Counted from the stretch's first letter, positions 26,009 through 36,563 are shown. The stretch: DNA of 64,000 nucleotides from Sphingomonas vulcanisoli (GCF_011761305.1 NZ_JAAOZC010000004.1:1-64000); one strand, 5' to 3'. The notes: generated by a model not told the origin, from the letters alone. A program made the numbers and translations.

Positions 26009-27727
26009 TTACGGCGCCACCGCGTCAGTCAGCAATTGCGCCACTTCACCCATGCGCCCGCTCAACGTACCCTTGGCGGTATAGAGCGCCATCCCGAACA
26101 ATTGCCCCGCCTCCACCTTGGGCGGCATCACCAGTTCGTGCGGATCGGTGACGACGTCCAACAGGGCCGGCCCCGGTGCCGCCAGCCACGCCTGTACCGC
26201 CGCATCCAGATCCTCGGCCTTCTCGACCCGCCGCCCCCACAGCCCGCATGCCTCGGCAACGCGGCCGAAGTCGGGGTTCTTGAGATCGGTGTAGGAATCG
26301 AGCAACCCCTCCACCTTCATTTCAAGTTCGACGAAGGCGAGCGAGCTGTTGTTGAATACCACCACCTTGATCGGCAGCTCTTCCTGGATCGTGGTGAGCA
26401 GATCGCCCATCAGCATCGCCAGCCCGCCATCGCCGGACAGCGCAATCACCTGCCGCCCCGGAAACGCGACCTGCGCGCCCAGCGCCTGCGGCATGGCGTT
26501 GGCCATCGTGCCGTGGCTGAGGCTGATCACGGTGCGGTTGTGGCCGTTCGCGGGCCAGTGGCGCAGCGCCCAGACCATCGGCGATCCACCGTCGGCAGTA
26601 ACCACCGCATCCGGCGCGGCATGTTTGGCGATCGTCTCGGTGAGGTATTGCGGATGGATCAGCCCGCCGCGCCCGGCCACCGTGCGCTTCTCCAGCTGGC
26701 CGTCGGCCTTGGCGGCACGCTCAAGCGCCTTGTCGAGAAAGCCGCGATCTTCGCGCGGGGTGAGGCGCGGCAGCAGCGCGTCGATCGTCGGCTTGATATC
26801 CCCGACCACGCCGATATCGACTGCGTGCCGCCGCCCGAGATGTGTGCCGTCGATATCCACCTGGATGATCGTGGCCTTGGCCGGATAATATTGCCGCCAC
26901 GCGAAATCGCAGCCGAGCAGCAGCAGGGTGTCGCATTCCATCAGCGCGCCATAGCCGCCCTCGGTGCCGAAGATGCCGGTCATGCCGACGTTGAAAGGAT
27001 TGTCGGGCTCGAGAAAGTCCTTGGCGCGCGATGTATGCGCGATCGGTGCCTTGAGCCTTTCCGCCAGCGCCAGCACCTCGGCATGGGCCTGTTCGCAGCC
27101 CGATCCGCCATAGATCGCGACCTTGCCGCCCGCGTTGATTGCGGCAGCGATCCGATCGAGCTCGATATCGTTGGGCCGCGTCACCGGGCGGGTGTTGTGG
27201 ACCGCGAAGCCACCGCTCGCCTTGGGTGTCGCCGCACCGGAAACATCGGCGGGCACGATCAGCACCGCGACGCCGCGTTTGGTCAGCGCCGCCTGCGCCG
27301 CCATCGCCGTCATCCTTTGCGCCACCTCGGGCGTACGCACCTCCTCGCAAAAGACCGAGCCACTCGCGTAAACCGCTTTGAAATCCACCTCCTGCGGAAA
27401 ATCGAAGCCGAGCTCGTCACGGATGATCTGGCTGGCGATCAGCACCACCGGCGCGCGGTTGCGGTGGCTCTCGAACAGGCCGTTGATGAAATGCAGGCTC
27501 CCCGGCCCACACGATCCCGCGCAGAGCGCCAACTGGCCGGTAAGCAGCGCATCCGCCCCCGCCGCAAAAGCGCCCGCCTCCTCATGCCGCACATGGACGA
27601 AGCGCAGATCGCTCTTCCGCATCGCATCGGTGAAATGGTTGAGCGTATCGCCGGGCAGCCCATAGCAGCGCCGCGCGCCTGCCGTGACCAGGGTTTCGAC
27701 CATCACTTCGGCGACGGTGCGGCTCAT
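26009..27727 (-). CDS. poxB: Pyruvate dehydrogenase (quinone), thiamine-diphosphate dependent
   Basis: A 572-residue ThDP enzyme, the same length as E. coli PoxB. The N-terminal domain has the catalytic glutamate in RHEEAGAFAAGADA and the signature CAGSCGPGSLHFINGLF; the C-terminal domain carries the ThDP/Mg motif GDGGLAMLMGDLLTTIQEELPIKVVVFNNS (by position about 430-460). It would oxidise pyruvate to acetate and CO2, passing electrons to ubiquinone at the membrane. An acetolactate synthase is less likely given the close PoxB pattern in the central FAD domain. Confidence 0.92.
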   Translation of the reverse strand: MSRTVAEVMVETLVTAGARRCYGLPGDTLNHFTDAMRKSDLRFVHVRHEEAGAFAAGADALLTGQLALCAGSCGPGSLHFINGLFESHRNRAPVVLIASQIIRDELGFDFPQEVDFKAVYASGSVFCEEVRTPEVAQRMTAMAAQAALTKRGVAVLIVPADVSGAATPKASGGFAVHNTRPVTRPNDIELDRIAAAINAGGKVAIYGGSGCEQAHAEVLALAERLKAPIAHTSRAKDFLEPDNPFNVGMTGIFGTEGGYGALMECDTLLLLGCDFAWRQYYPAKATIIQVDIDGTHLGRRHAVDIGVVGDIKPTIDALLPRLTPREDRGFLDKALERAAKADGQLEKRTVAGRGGLIHPQYLTETIAKHAAPDAVVTADGGSPMVWALRHWPANGHNRTVISLSHGTMANAMPQALGAQVAFPGRQVIALSGDGGLAMLMGDLLTTIQEELPIKVVVFNNSSLAFVELEMKVEGLLDSYTDLKNPDFGRVAEACGLWGRRVEKAEDLDAAVQAWLAAPGPALLDVVTDPHELVMPPKVEAGQLFGMALYTAKGTLSGRMGEVAQLLTDAVAP

Positions 27728-27803
27728 GGGTCGATCTCCAATGGGAAGGGCTGCTGCCGTAAGCGTTCGTTGGCGCGAATGGTTCAGCCTATCCTCTATT
27801 CTT

Positions 27804-27838
27804 AGCCCTCTCCCCTTGCGGGAGCCGGTTACGAGAGG
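27804..27838. repeat. Decayed half of a palindromic intergenic element
   Basis: The stretch has one arm of the common element (GCCCTCTCCCCTTGCGGGAG) followed by a degraded inner part (GGTTACGAGAGGAAG) and no right-hand hairpin. It looks like a truncated copy of the family described at 12428-12554. Confidence 0.55.
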
Positions 27839-27907
27839 AAGCCGGTGCTTGCGTTACGAGGACTCCAAGCCGATGGGGCCTTTCCACCGATCGGACGTTT
27901 GGCGACC

Positions 27908-29236
27908 ATGCTGAAGAAAATCCTGCTCATCCTCCTCCTGCTGATCCTGATCGCGGTGGGCATCTTCTGGTGGCAATATCATAACCAGACCGCGCGGCTG
28001 GACGTCGCAGCCCAGGAGGGCACGGCGCCGACGATCGGCGCGCCGCACGAAGGGCTGATCCCGCTGATGCACATCGCCAAGGCGGTCGGCTGGAAGCAGG
28101 GCGAGATGCCAACGCCCGCCGCGGGCCTCAAGGTGCAGCCGTTCGCCATCGGGCTGGATCATCCGCGCTGGCTGCTGCCGCTCGCCAACGGTGATGTCCT
28201 CGTCGCCGAGAGCAACGCCCCGCCCAAGCCCGGCGAGAAAGGCCTCAGCCATTGGGTCGAGAAGATCATGATGGACCGGGTCGGCGCAGGTGGGCAGAGC
28301 CCGAACAAGATCGTGCTGCTGCGCGATGCCGATGGCGACGGGATCGCCGAAAGCCGGACGGTGTTGCTCTCAGGGCTCAATTCGCCATTCGGCATGGCGC
28401 TGGTCGGCGGCGATCTCTACATCGCTGACACCGATGCGCTGCTCAAGGTGCCGTTCACGCCCGGCCAGACGCAGATCACCGCCAAGCCGGTGAAGGTGCT
28501 CGATCTCCCCGGTGGCCCGATCGATCATCACTGGACCAAGAATGTCGTCGCCACGCCCGACGGCTCCAAGCTCTACATCACGATCGGCTCCAATTCGAAC
28601 GTCGGCGAGGCGGGCGCGCAAGCCGAGACCGAACGCGCGCGGATCTGGGAATATGATCCCAAGACCGGCGAGCATCGCACCTATGCCTATGGCATCCGCA
28701 ATCCCAACGGCCTCGCTTGGGAGCCCGAGACCAAACAGCTCTGGATGGTGGTTAATGAACGCGATGCGCTGGGATCGGATATCGTGCCCGATTATCTCGC
28801 GCTGGTGCAGTTCGGCGGCTTCTATGGCTGGCCCTGGTATTATTGGGGCGGCGTGCCGGACAGCCGCCCCGCCTTCACCGACGACAACAATCTGCAGGAT
28901 ACGGTGATCAAGCCCGATTATGCGCTCGGGCCGCACACCGCCTCGCTGGGGCTGACCTTCGCGGACGGCGCCAAGCTCGGCCCTAATTTCGCGCACGGCG
29001 CCTTCATCGGCCAGCACGGCTCCTGGAACCGCAAGCCCTTCTCGGGCTACAAGGTGATCTACGTGCCCTTCCAGAAAGGCCGCCCGGCGGGCAAACCGAT
29101 CGACGTGCTGACCGGCTTCCTCGACAAGGATGAGCAGGCGCGCGGCCGGCCGGTCGGGGTCGTCGTCGATCGCACCGGCGGGCTGCTGGTCGCCGACGAC
29201 GTCGGCAACGCGGTCTGGCGGGTCAGCGCCAAATGA
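27908..29236 (+). CDS. PQQ-dependent sorbosone dehydrogenase-like protein
   Basis: A 442-residue protein with an N-terminal membrane anchor or signal (MLKKILLILLLLILIAVGIF) and a six-bladed propeller domain of the L-sorbosone/glucose dehydrogenase fold (VAESNAPP..., YAYGIRNPNGLAWEPET, DYLALVQFGGFYGWPWYYWGG, GQHGSWNRKPFSGYK). Family members use PQQ to oxidise sugars or aldehydes in the periplasm. The ATG at 27908 is chosen because it starts the hydrophobic segment; an upstream in-frame codon is less likely. Its stop overlaps the next gene (ATGA). Substrate unknown. Confidence 0.88.
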   Translation: MLKKILLILLLLILIAVGIFWWQYHNQTARLDVAAQEGTAPTIGAPHEGLIPLMHIAKAVGWKQGEMPTPAAGLKVQPFAIGLDHPRWLLPLANGDVLVAESNAPPKPGEKGLSHWVEKIMMDRVGAGGQSPNKIVLLRDADGDGIAESRTVLLSGLNSPFGMALVGGDLYIADTDALLKVPFTPGQTQITAKPVKVLDLPGGPIDHHWTKNVVATPDGSKLYITIGSNSNVGEAGAQAETERARIWEYDPKTGEHRTYAYGIRNPNGLAWEPETKQLWMVVNERDALGSDIVPDYLALVQFGGFYGWPWYYWGGVPDSRPAFTDDNNLQDTVIKPDYALGPHTASLGLTFADGAKLGPNFAHGAFIGQHGSWNRKPFSGYKVIYVPFQKGRPAGKPIDVLTGFLDKDEQARGRPVGVVVDRTGGLLVADDVGNAVWRVSAK

Positions 29237-29556
29237 GCAGCGCGCCGCTCACCATCGACGTCCCCCACCGCCTCGGCAAGCAGGCGGCGATCGAGCGGCT
29301 GAAGAGCCGGATTGGCGAGCTCGATCGGCATCTTCCCGGCGGCGGCAAGGCGACGTCGCACTGGGTCAGCGACAATGTCATGGCGCTGGAGGTGATCGCG
29401 ATGGGCCAGACGGTTTCGGCGCGGCTGGAGGTGGAAGATGCGCTGGTCCGTGTCCAGCTCGTGCTGCCGGCGATGCTCGGCTTCTTCTCCGGCATGATCT
29501 CCAGCGCGGTGCGCGAAGGCGGTGCCAAGGTACTGGAGGACAAAAGCAAAAATTGA
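29233..29556 (+). CDS. Polyhydroxyalkanoic acid system family protein
   Basis: A 107-residue protein resembling the PHA granule-region family (PF09650): IDVPHRLGKQAAIERLKSRI...L, then a WVSDNVMALEVIAMGQTVSARLEVED strand region, and a C-terminal helix LPAMLGFFSGMISSAVREGG. It is translationally coupled to the sorbosone dehydrogenase-like gene by ATGA. No phaC or phasin gene lies in the window, so a link to polyester granules is only by family name. Confidence 0.8.
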   Translation: MSSAPLTIDVPHRLGKQAAIERLKSRIGELDRHLPGGGKATSHWVSDNVMALEVIAMGQTVSARLEVEDALVRVQLVLPAMLGFFSGMISSAVREGGAKVLEDKSKN

Positions 29557-29560
29557 GGCT

Positions 29561-29643
29561 CCGTTCGCCCTGAGCTTGTAGAAGGGTCGTAGGTTTCTAG
29601 AGCGTTTAGAAAAACAGTGCTTCGACAGGCTCAGCATGAACGG
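29561..29643. repeat. Palindromic element, CTGAGCTTGTCGAAG family, copy 1
   Basis: Left arm CCGTTCGCCCTGAGCTTG and right arm CAGGCTCAGCATGAACGG are inverted copies about 50 bases apart. The same arms occur at 37916-38000. It lies between convergent genes. Confidence 0.78.
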
Positions 29644-29652
29644 ATGGATGGG

Positions 29653-30597
29653 TTAGCCTTCCTTCACAAACGCCGCCACGGCTTCGACCAATCCCGGCGC
29701 CAATGGCAGATTGGGATCGCCGTAGGTCGCGACAGTGGCCGCCCGATCGTCGCTCGCCACCGGCTTCAGCACATGATTCATATTCGGCATCATAACCAGC
29801 CTGGCCGCGGGATCGGCTGCCTTCAGCGCCTCGGCATCCTTGCCCGCGATCTGGACGTCACGCATCCCCTGCACGATCAGCACCGGCTTGCCCGCGGCCG
29901 CGATCAGCTTGGCGGGATCGTAGCGCATGAGATCGATGAAATAGGGCTGCACCGCCGGATTGAAGAGCTGCTGAAGCGCGGGATGGAAGGTGGAAACATC
30001 CACCGTCTTGCCCGCCTCCAGCGCGTCAACGGCGGGCAGCGCCTGCGGCAGGATCGGCGCATTGGCGGGGTTGGCGGTGAGCTGTTCGCGCAGCACTTCG
30101 CCCAGCGGCCGGCCCGGCGTCGCCATCAGAACCAGCCCGCAAACGCCCTCCGCATGCGCCCCCGCAAGCGCGACAAGGCCGCCCTCGCTATGCCCCAGCA
30201 CCCATAGGCAAGGCGCGCCGGTCTGCTTGCGGATCGCGGCCACCCAGGCGGCGACATCGGCGGCATAATCGCCGATCGTCACCCTGTTCGCGTCGGTGAT
30301 TGCGGCCTTGCTCCCGAACATCCCCCGCTTGTCGATCCGCACGCTGGCGATGCCGTTTGCGGCCAATCCTTCGGCCAGCAAACGCAGCGAGGCCGGCTTG
30401 CCGATCAGCGGGTTGTTGCCGTCGCGGTCGGTCGGCCCGGAACCCGGAACGATCAGGACGATCGGAGCCCTCGGCGCATCGGCCGGCGCGAGCATCGTGG
30501 CCTTGAGCGGGCCGAGCGGGCCCGGCGCCTCAACCTCGGTCGCAACCGACATGGGCACAGCCCCCGCCAACGCCATCGCCAGTAGGATCGTCATCAT
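29653..30597 (-). CDS. Exported alpha/beta hydrolase
   Basis: A 314-residue serine hydrolase with a signal peptide (MMTILLAMALAGAVPMSVA). The nucleophile elbow is GHSEGG, the oxyanion region PGSGPTDRDGNNP is typical of a periplasmic dienelactone-hydrolase/YqiA-like esterase group, and NHVLKP holds the likely catalytic histidine. Probable periplasmic esterase or peptidase; natural substrate unknown. Only 21 bases separate it from the upstream VOC gene, so the two are likely co-transcribed. Confidence 0.82.
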   Translation of the reverse strand: MMTILLAMALAGAVPMSVATEVEAPGPLGPLKATMLAPADAPRAPIVLIVPGSGPTDRDGNNPLIGKPASLRLLAEGLAANGIASVRIDKRGMFGSKAAITDANRVTIGDYAADVAAWVAAIRKQTGAPCLWVLGHSEGGLVALAGAHAEGVCGLVLMATPGRPLGEVLREQLTANPANAPILPQALPAVDALEAGKTVDVSTFHPALQQLFNPAVQPYFIDLMRYDPAKLIAAAGKPVLIVQGMRDVQIAGKDAEALKAADPAARLVMMPNMNHVLKPVASDDRAATVATYGDPNLPLAPGLVEAVAAFVKEG

Positions 30598-30618
30598 CGG
30601 CCTCTCTGCCCTTCCCGG

Positions 30619-31032
30619 TCATTTCGCGAAGAGCTGGCCGATGTCCCGGAAGGCCTTGAATTCCAGCGCATTGCCCGATGGATCGCGGAAGAACATCGTC
30701 GCCTGTTCGCCGACCTGCCCCTTGAAGCGGATGTGCGGCGCGATGCCGAAGGTGACGCCTGCCACGGTCAGGCGATCGGCCAGCGCTTGCCAATCCTCCC
30801 AGCCCAAAACCACCCCGAAATGCGGCACGGGCACGTCATGCCCATCGACCGGATTGTGGACCGCCACAGTCTGCGCCGCAGGATCGAGATGGGCGACGAT
30901 CTGGTGGCCGTAGAGATCGAAATCGATCCAGCTATCCGAACTCCGCCCCTCCCCGCAGCCCAGCAGGTCGCGATAGAAAGCCCGCGCGGCGGCGAGATCG
31001 TGGACGGGAAAGGCGAGGTGAAAGGGCTGCAT
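30619..31032 (-). CDS. VOC-family (glyoxalase/bleomycin resistance/dioxygenase) protein
   Basis: A 137-residue vicinal-oxygen-chelate protein with two beta-alpha-beta-beta-beta modules: [22 protein letters not shown] and [20 protein letters not shown]. Metal ligands would be His4, His91-type histidine in PHFG and a glutamate in GNALEFKAF. Similar proteins are annotated as glyoxalases or extradiol-like dioxygenases; the reaction here is not known. Confidence 0.83.
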   Translation of the reverse strand: MQPFHLAFPVHDLAAARAFYRDLLGCGEGRSSDSWIDFDLYGHQIVAHLDPAAQTVAVHNPVDGHDVPVPHFGVVLGWEDWQALADRLTVAGVTFGIAPHIRFKGQVGEQATMFFRDPSGNALEFKAFRDIGQLFAK

Positions 31033-31063
31033 GGCGCAACCTAACCGATTTGCCGGACGCGCG

Positions 31064-31705
31064 TCAGGTCAGTCGGACCAGGGCAATCCGGCGCCGCCGC
31101 AACGCCGCACCAACCAGCCCGAACCCACCGATCATCATCACCCAGCTCGCCGTCTCGGGAATGTCGCTCGTGGCGCTGCTCGTATAACTGTGGACGACAT
31201 CGACCTCGTCGTTCGCCATCTGGATCAGGCTCAGCGTGATCGGCCCGTCGCCGGTGATGCCAATGAAGGTGCTCACACCCTGGGCCAACGTAATATAGCC
31301 CGACTGTTGATTGTTGACGGTGTAATAATAGCTCGTGGTGCCGAAGAAGGAACCGAGGTCGACCGCCAGGAAGGACTCCGGTGAACTGATCGTCAGCGTG
31401 CCCGGCAAGGATTGGTAATCCGGATTGGCGGGATCGGGCGGCCCCGACGTGCCGAGATAGACCGCATCATCGTAATAATCTTGATAATGATCATCGTAGA
31501 GCGCCGCCTGCGAAGCGGAAATGGTCGCAAGGCCCAACGCAATCGGCGTATTGACGACCATCGAAGTGCCCGGATCTACCCAGCTGTTCTGAACCGCCTG
31601 CGTCAGGGCGAGGAAATCGCCCTTATGCGCGGCATCATAGAGCGTAACGGCCGCCTGCGCGGGGATCGCCAGCACCGCCGCCAACGCAATGAGAAACTTT
31701 CGCAC
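31064..31705 (-). CDS. PEP-CTERM-type exported protein
   Basis: A 213-residue exported protein. The signal peptide is [18 protein letters not shown]. The C-terminus carries a PEP-CTERM-like sorting tag: [17 protein letters not shown] then ALRRRR, a variant of PEPxxWA with threonine for the second proline. Exosortase-dependent sorting to the envelope is expected. A GTG at 31705 is chosen because it places the signal peptide at the N-terminus; the open frame runs 16 codons further. The Tyr/Asp-rich middle ([13 protein letters not shown]) has no recognised domain. Confidence 0.82.
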   Translation of the reverse strand: MRKFLIALAAVLAIPAQAAVTLYDAAHKGDFLALTQAVQNSWVDPGTSMVVNTPIALGLATISASQAALYDDHYQDYYDDAVYLGTSGPPDPANPDYQSLPGTLTISSPESFLAVDLGSFFGTTSYYYTVNNQQSGYITLAQGVSTFIGITGDGPITLSLIQMANDEVDVVHSYTSSATSDIPETASWVMMIGGFGLVGAALRRRRIALVRLT

Positions 31706-31880
31706 GGGTTTATCCCCAATAGCGCGGCGACGACCTCCCCAGGTCAGGCGCACCGCGATGGTAACGATGCGCGAAAAACGGGGACAAGTCGAGTAGCGCG
31801 CAAGGAATGCCGGTATCCGTCAGATATGACGACTGCGCGGACTTGCCTGCGCCGCCGGAGCCCGATAGCGAGCGCCAGCC

Positions 31881-32396
31881 ATGACGGCCTATGTCGCCCT
31901 GCTCCGCGCCGTAAACGTCGGCGGCACCGGCAAGCTGCCGATGACCGAGCTGGTGGCGATGTGCGAACGCGCGGGCTTCAAGGGCGCGCAAACCTACATC
32001 GCCAGCGGCAACGCACTCTTTACCACCGATCGCGGCGAGGCAGAGGTGCGCAAGGCGCTGGAGGACGAACTGAAAGCGTATGCGGGCAAGCCCGTGGGCG
32101 TGCTGGTTCGAACTGCGAAGGAGCTGGCAGAAACGGTAGCGCGCAATCCTTTCGCCGATCAGCCCGGCAACCGCGTCGTCGCGCTGTTTACAGACGAGAA
32201 CTTGCCCCAAGATGCGCTCGAAGCCGCCACGGGCCAACAGGACGAAGTGGTCGCGCTCGGCAAACACGAACTTTTCATCCATTTTCCCACCGGCCAAGCC
32301 GACAGCCGTCTTCGCCTGCCCGCGATGAAGACGGGCACGGCGCGCAACATGAATACGGTTATGAAGCTCGCGGAAATGGCGGCCAAGCTCGGCTAG
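31881..32396 (+). CDS. DUF1697 domain protein
   Basis: A 171-residue protein of the DUF1697 family. Recognisable blocks are YVALLRAVNVGGTGKLPMTEL, TYIASGNALFTTDRGEAEV and the C-terminal TGTARNMNTVMKLAEMA. The function of the family is unknown. It is the last gene of the block between corC and lnt and stands alone, with about 200 gene-free bases after it. Confidence 0.88.
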   Translation: MTAYVALLRAVNVGGTGKLPMTELVAMCERAGFKGAQTYIASGNALFTTDRGEAEVRKALEDELKAYAGKPVGVLVRTAKELAETVARNPFADQPGNRVVALFTDENLPQDALEAATGQQDEVVALGKHELFIHFPTGQADSRLRLPAMKTGTARNMNTVMKLAEMAAKLG

Positions 32397-32602
32397 GCTG
32401 CGGGTCCAAACAGGCTCTCATGCGAAACGGATTTGCCCCCGCTGACGCAACAATGAACGCTGTCTTCCTCGCCCACTACACGAATTTGCATTAGTGGAAA
32501 TCGCGCTAACTCTATGATTTTTGGGTAGTGTCTGTGGGCCGGGACACCGGCACGCGCTTAGCCCCTCGCCTCCGTCATATTCCGCCCTTAAAGACCGCGC
32601 CG

Positions 32603-34168
32603 ATGCCCCTTACTCTCCGCCGCACCTGCCCTATCGCCTTCGTGCTCGGCGCGCTGGCGGCGTGTGGCTTTGCCCCGCTGGAGCTGTGGCCACTGACGAT
32701 CGCCTGCCTGATCGCGCTGATCGCCATGCTGGAGCGGGCGGGATCGACCTGGCGGGCAGCAGCGATCGGCTGGTGCTTCGGTGTCGGCCATTTTTGCATC
32801 GGACTGAACTGGATCGCGACCGCCTTCACCTATCAAGCGGCGATGCCCGCGTGGCTGGGCTGGCTCGCGGTGGTCCTGCTCTCGCTCTACCTTGCCGTTT
32901 TCGTCGCCTTCTCGGCCAGCTGCGCTTACTGGCTCGCGCGCCTGGCAAGCCCTACGCCGCGCGCGTTTGTCGCGCTGTTCGGCGCGGTGTGGATCATCGG
33001 CGAATTGCTCCGCGCGACGCTCTTCACCGGCTTTGCCTGGAACCCGCTGGCGGCGATCTGGGTGCCGTTGCGGATCGTGCCCGTGATGACGCTGCCGACG
33101 ATCGGCACCTACGGCCTCTCCGGCCTTACCATCCTGATCGCGGGCGGATTGCTGCACGGGGCGGGCTTCCTGCGCCGCGCCTTTGGCAACGCAACGCCCG
33201 CACAGCGCGGCAATCGTGCGATCCTGCTCGGCGCGATCGCCCTTGCGGTGGCGATCGGCTGCGCGTCGATTTTCATTCCGATCGGCATGGCGCCGCTGGC
33301 CGCCGCCAACGGCCCGCGCATCCGTGTCGTCCAGCCCAACATCAACCAGGCCGAGAAATGGGCGCCCGATGCCGAGATCAACAATTTCCGCCGCCTGGTC
33401 CACCTCAGCGGTACGCCGGGGCCGGAGCCACGACTGATCCTCTGGCCCGAAGTGGCGATCCCCTGGTTCCTGGAGGACGATCCCGACGCCCGCACCGCGC
33501 TGGCGCACGTCCTCGGCCCGCGTGATCTGATGCTGACCGGCGGCGAGGCGGTGCGCTACGACGCGCAGGGCACGATGATCGCGGCGACCAACAGCCTGTT
33601 CGGGATCGATGCGCGCGGGCGGCTGCTCGGCCGCTACGACAAGAGCCACCTCGTTCCCTATGGCGAATATCTGCCGATGCGGCCCCTGCTCTCGCGGATC
33701 GGCCTCTCGCGGCTGGCGCCGGGCGATATGGATTTCGATTCGGGGCGCGGCCCGGCGGATATCAAGCTGCCCGGCATCGGTCTGGTCGGCGGGCAAATTT
33801 GCTATGAAATCATCTTCTCGGGCCATGTCATCGATGCGGCCCACCGACCGCGTTTTCTGTTCAATCCCTCGAATGACGCCTGGTTCGGTGCCTGGGGCCC
33901 GCCGCAGCATCTCGCGCAGGCGCGGCTGCGCGCGATCGAGGAGGCGATGCCGATCCTGCGCTCCACGCCGACCGGGATTTCCGCGGTTATCGACGCGCAG
34001 GGTCGGCTGCTCGCCTCCCTCCCCTGGCGCCTGGCCGGCGCGATCGATGCGCGTCTCCCGGCCGTTGGCCCACCGACGCTCTTTTCGCGCTACGGCAATC
34101 TTTTGCCTCTCGCCTTCGCACTTTTTCTTGTCGCCATAGGATTTGCCAGCCGCCTCCGCAGACGCTAG
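32603..34168 (+). CDS. lnt: Apolipoprotein N-acyltransferase
   Basis: A 521-residue inner-membrane protein with N-terminal spans (about residues 10-235), a periplasmic nitrilase-type domain and a C-terminal span ([15 protein letters not shown]). The nitrilase triad is Glu283 (LWPEVAIPW), Lys347 ([12 protein letters not shown]) and Cys400 (GGQICYEII). It adds the third acyl chain to lipoproteins. The ATG at 32603 gives [14 protein letters not shown]; the frame is open upstream without support. metK follows, the ancestral order after corC. Confidence 0.93.
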   Translation: MPLTLRRTCPIAFVLGALAACGFAPLELWPLTIACLIALIAMLERAGSTWRAAAIGWCFGVGHFCIGLNWIATAFTYQAAMPAWLGWLAVVLLSLYLAVFVAFSASCAYWLARLASPTPRAFVALFGAVWIIGELLRATLFTGFAWNPLAAIWVPLRIVPVMTLPTIGTYGLSGLTILIAGGLLHGAGFLRRAFGNATPAQRGNRAILLGAIALAVAIGCASIFIPIGMAPLAAANGPRIRVVQPNINQAEKWAPDAEINNFRRLVHLSGTPGPEPRLILWPEVAIPWFLEDDPDARTALAHVLGPRDLMLTGGEAVRYDAQGTMIAATNSLFGIDARGRLLGRYDKSHLVPYGEYLPMRPLLSRIGLSRLAPGDMDFDSGRGPADIKLPGIGLVGGQICYEIIFSGHVIDAAHRPRFLFNPSNDAWFGAWGPPQHLAQARLRAIEEAMPILRSTPTGISAVIDAQGRLLASLPWRLAGAIDARLPAVGPPTLFSRYGNLLPLAFALFLVAIGFASRLRRR

Positions 34169-34174
34169 ATCGCA

Positions 34175-34196
34175 GATATAAAGATGTCTTTATGTC
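34175..34196. promoter_or_regulatory. Palindromic operator upstream of metK (SahR-like candidate)
   Basis: A 16-bp palindrome, ATAAAGATGTCTTTAT (34178-34193), extends to 22 bp with one mismatched pair (34177/34194). ATAAAGA and TCTTTAT arms resemble the operator type proposed for SahR, an ArsR-family regulator of methionine/SAM-cycle genes in Proteobacteria; I recall this rather than verify it. It lies 38 bases before the metK start, between lnt and metK. Confidence 0.55.
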
Positions 34197-34233
34197 GCCT
34201 TCCAGCGACGCTAGCCGAGGAACCTTCGCCAAC

Positions 34234-35442
<1,209 letters not shown>

Positions 35443-35452
35443 GCCTGTGACT

Positions 35453-36046
35453 CTAGCGCAGTCCGCCATCGTGCGGGCTGCGCATCAGTTCGCTGACGAT
35501 GACCTCGGCAGCGAAACCGATCGCCACCCCCACCGCCGCGTCGACAGGAAAATGCTTCGCGGCCGAGACCTGCGCGCACACCGCCACGGCCGCCGCAGCG
35601 GTGGTGATGCCTGCCGCACCCGGATAATCGCGGGCGATGGCGCAAGCGATCGTCACCGCCCCCGCGCTGTGTCCGGATGGAAAACTGTTATGCGGCGATG
35701 TATCGACAATCTTGCCTGTCCTGGCGCGGTGATCGCCGCTGTGGACATTGGGACGCCGCCGATCGACCCGACGCTTGATCCAGCCTTTGGCCAGCGTCGC
35801 CAGCGCTTCCGAAGCCAGCATCCGAAACCCCGCGCGCGCCAGCCGCGGTCGGTTAAGGACGAAGCCTGCCGCCATCGTGGCGCCTGCCAACGCAAAGAGC
35901 GGTGGCTGATCGGCCATTTCGCCGAACCGGCCCAGCGCACGCACCACAGGCTGATCGCCTAGGTCCGCTACCGCGTTGCCGAGACGAATATCGAACCCTT
36001 CCGCCTTGCGGGCGACGTGCTTCGCGGAAGATCGTTTTTTGGGCAT
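35453..36046 (-). CDS. PAP2-superfamily phosphatase with altered motif 3
   Basis: A 197-residue PAP2-like protein. Motif 1 is Lys91-x6-Arg98-Pro99 (KRRVDRRRP), motif 2 is PSGH at 123-126, and motif 3 keeps His165 and Asp169 (KHFPVD). The arginine expected six residues before the nucleophilic His is Gln159. Several hydrophobic segments suggest membrane association. Lipid phosphatase or undecaprenyl-diphosphatase activity is the family norm; the changed residue makes activity uncertain. Convergent with metK. Confidence 0.82.
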   Translation of the reverse strand: MPKKRSSAKHVARKAEGFDIRLGNAVADLGDQPVVRALGRFGEMADQPPLFALAGATMAAGFVLNRPRLARAGFRMLASEALATLAKGWIKRRVDRRRPNVHSGDHRARTGKIVDTSPHNSFPSGHSAGAVTIACAIARDYPGAAGITTAAAAVAVCAQVSAAKHFPVDAAVGVAIGFAAEVIVSELMRSPHDGGLR

Positions 36047-36110
36047 GGTGGCTGAACCCCTGAATCTCTCGGGAGTTCACCCGCGTCGAACGAGCGCTTG
36101 CGCGCGATCC

Positions 36111-36563
36111 TCAGCCCGGCAAGCTTCCAGTCTGACGCAGCGCTTCGCCCAGCGCGAGCGCCGCCGATGTTGCCAGATTCATCGAACGGACCTGTGGCCG
36201 CATCGGCAGGCGCAACCGCGCATCGCAAGCCTCGACCACAGCGAGCGGCACCCCCGCGCTCTCCTTGCCGAACAGCAGGATATCATCCGCCATGAAACCG
36301 AAATCATAGGCGGACTGGCGGCCCTTGGTGGTGAACAGTACGAGCCTTTGCGCGCCGATCGTCGCGCGGAACGCATCGAAACCGGTATGCCGCACGATTT
36401 CGACATGATCGATATAGTCCATCGCGGTACGGCGGACGCGGCGATCATCCCAGGCGAACCCCATTGGCTCGATCAGATCGACCGCCGCGCCAAGGCACGC
36501 GCCAAGCCGCAGCACGGCGCCAACATTCCCGGCAATTTCCGGCTCGAAGAGGGCGATGCGCAT
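36111..36563 (-). CDS. trmL: tRNA (cytidine/uridine-2'-O-)-methyltransferase
   Basis: A 150-residue SPOUT-class enzyme that 2'-O-methylates position 34 of certain leucine tRNAs. The pattern ALFEPEIAGNVGAVLRLGACLG at the start and the knot region FGKESAGVP...RSMNLATSAALALGEAL at the end are typical of TrmL/YibK. Divergent from tyrS across about 110 bases. Confidence 0.93.
   Translation of the reverse strand: MRIALFEPEIAGNVGAVLRLGACLGAAVDLIEPMGFAWDDRRVRRTAMDYIDHVEIVRHTGFDAFRATIGAQRLVLFTTKGRQSAYDFGFMADDILLFGKESAGVPLAVVEACDARLRLPMRPQVRSMNLATSAALALGEALRQTGSLPG

Noticed and set aside
25946-27805. A 619-codon frame antisense to poxB
   Set aside because: The poxB product matches its family over the full length; the opposite frame has no recognisable content.
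34169-34233. A SAM riboswitch before metK
   Set aside because: The 65-base gap is mostly taken by a DNA palindrome and shows no SAM-II or SAM/SAH core that I can recognise.
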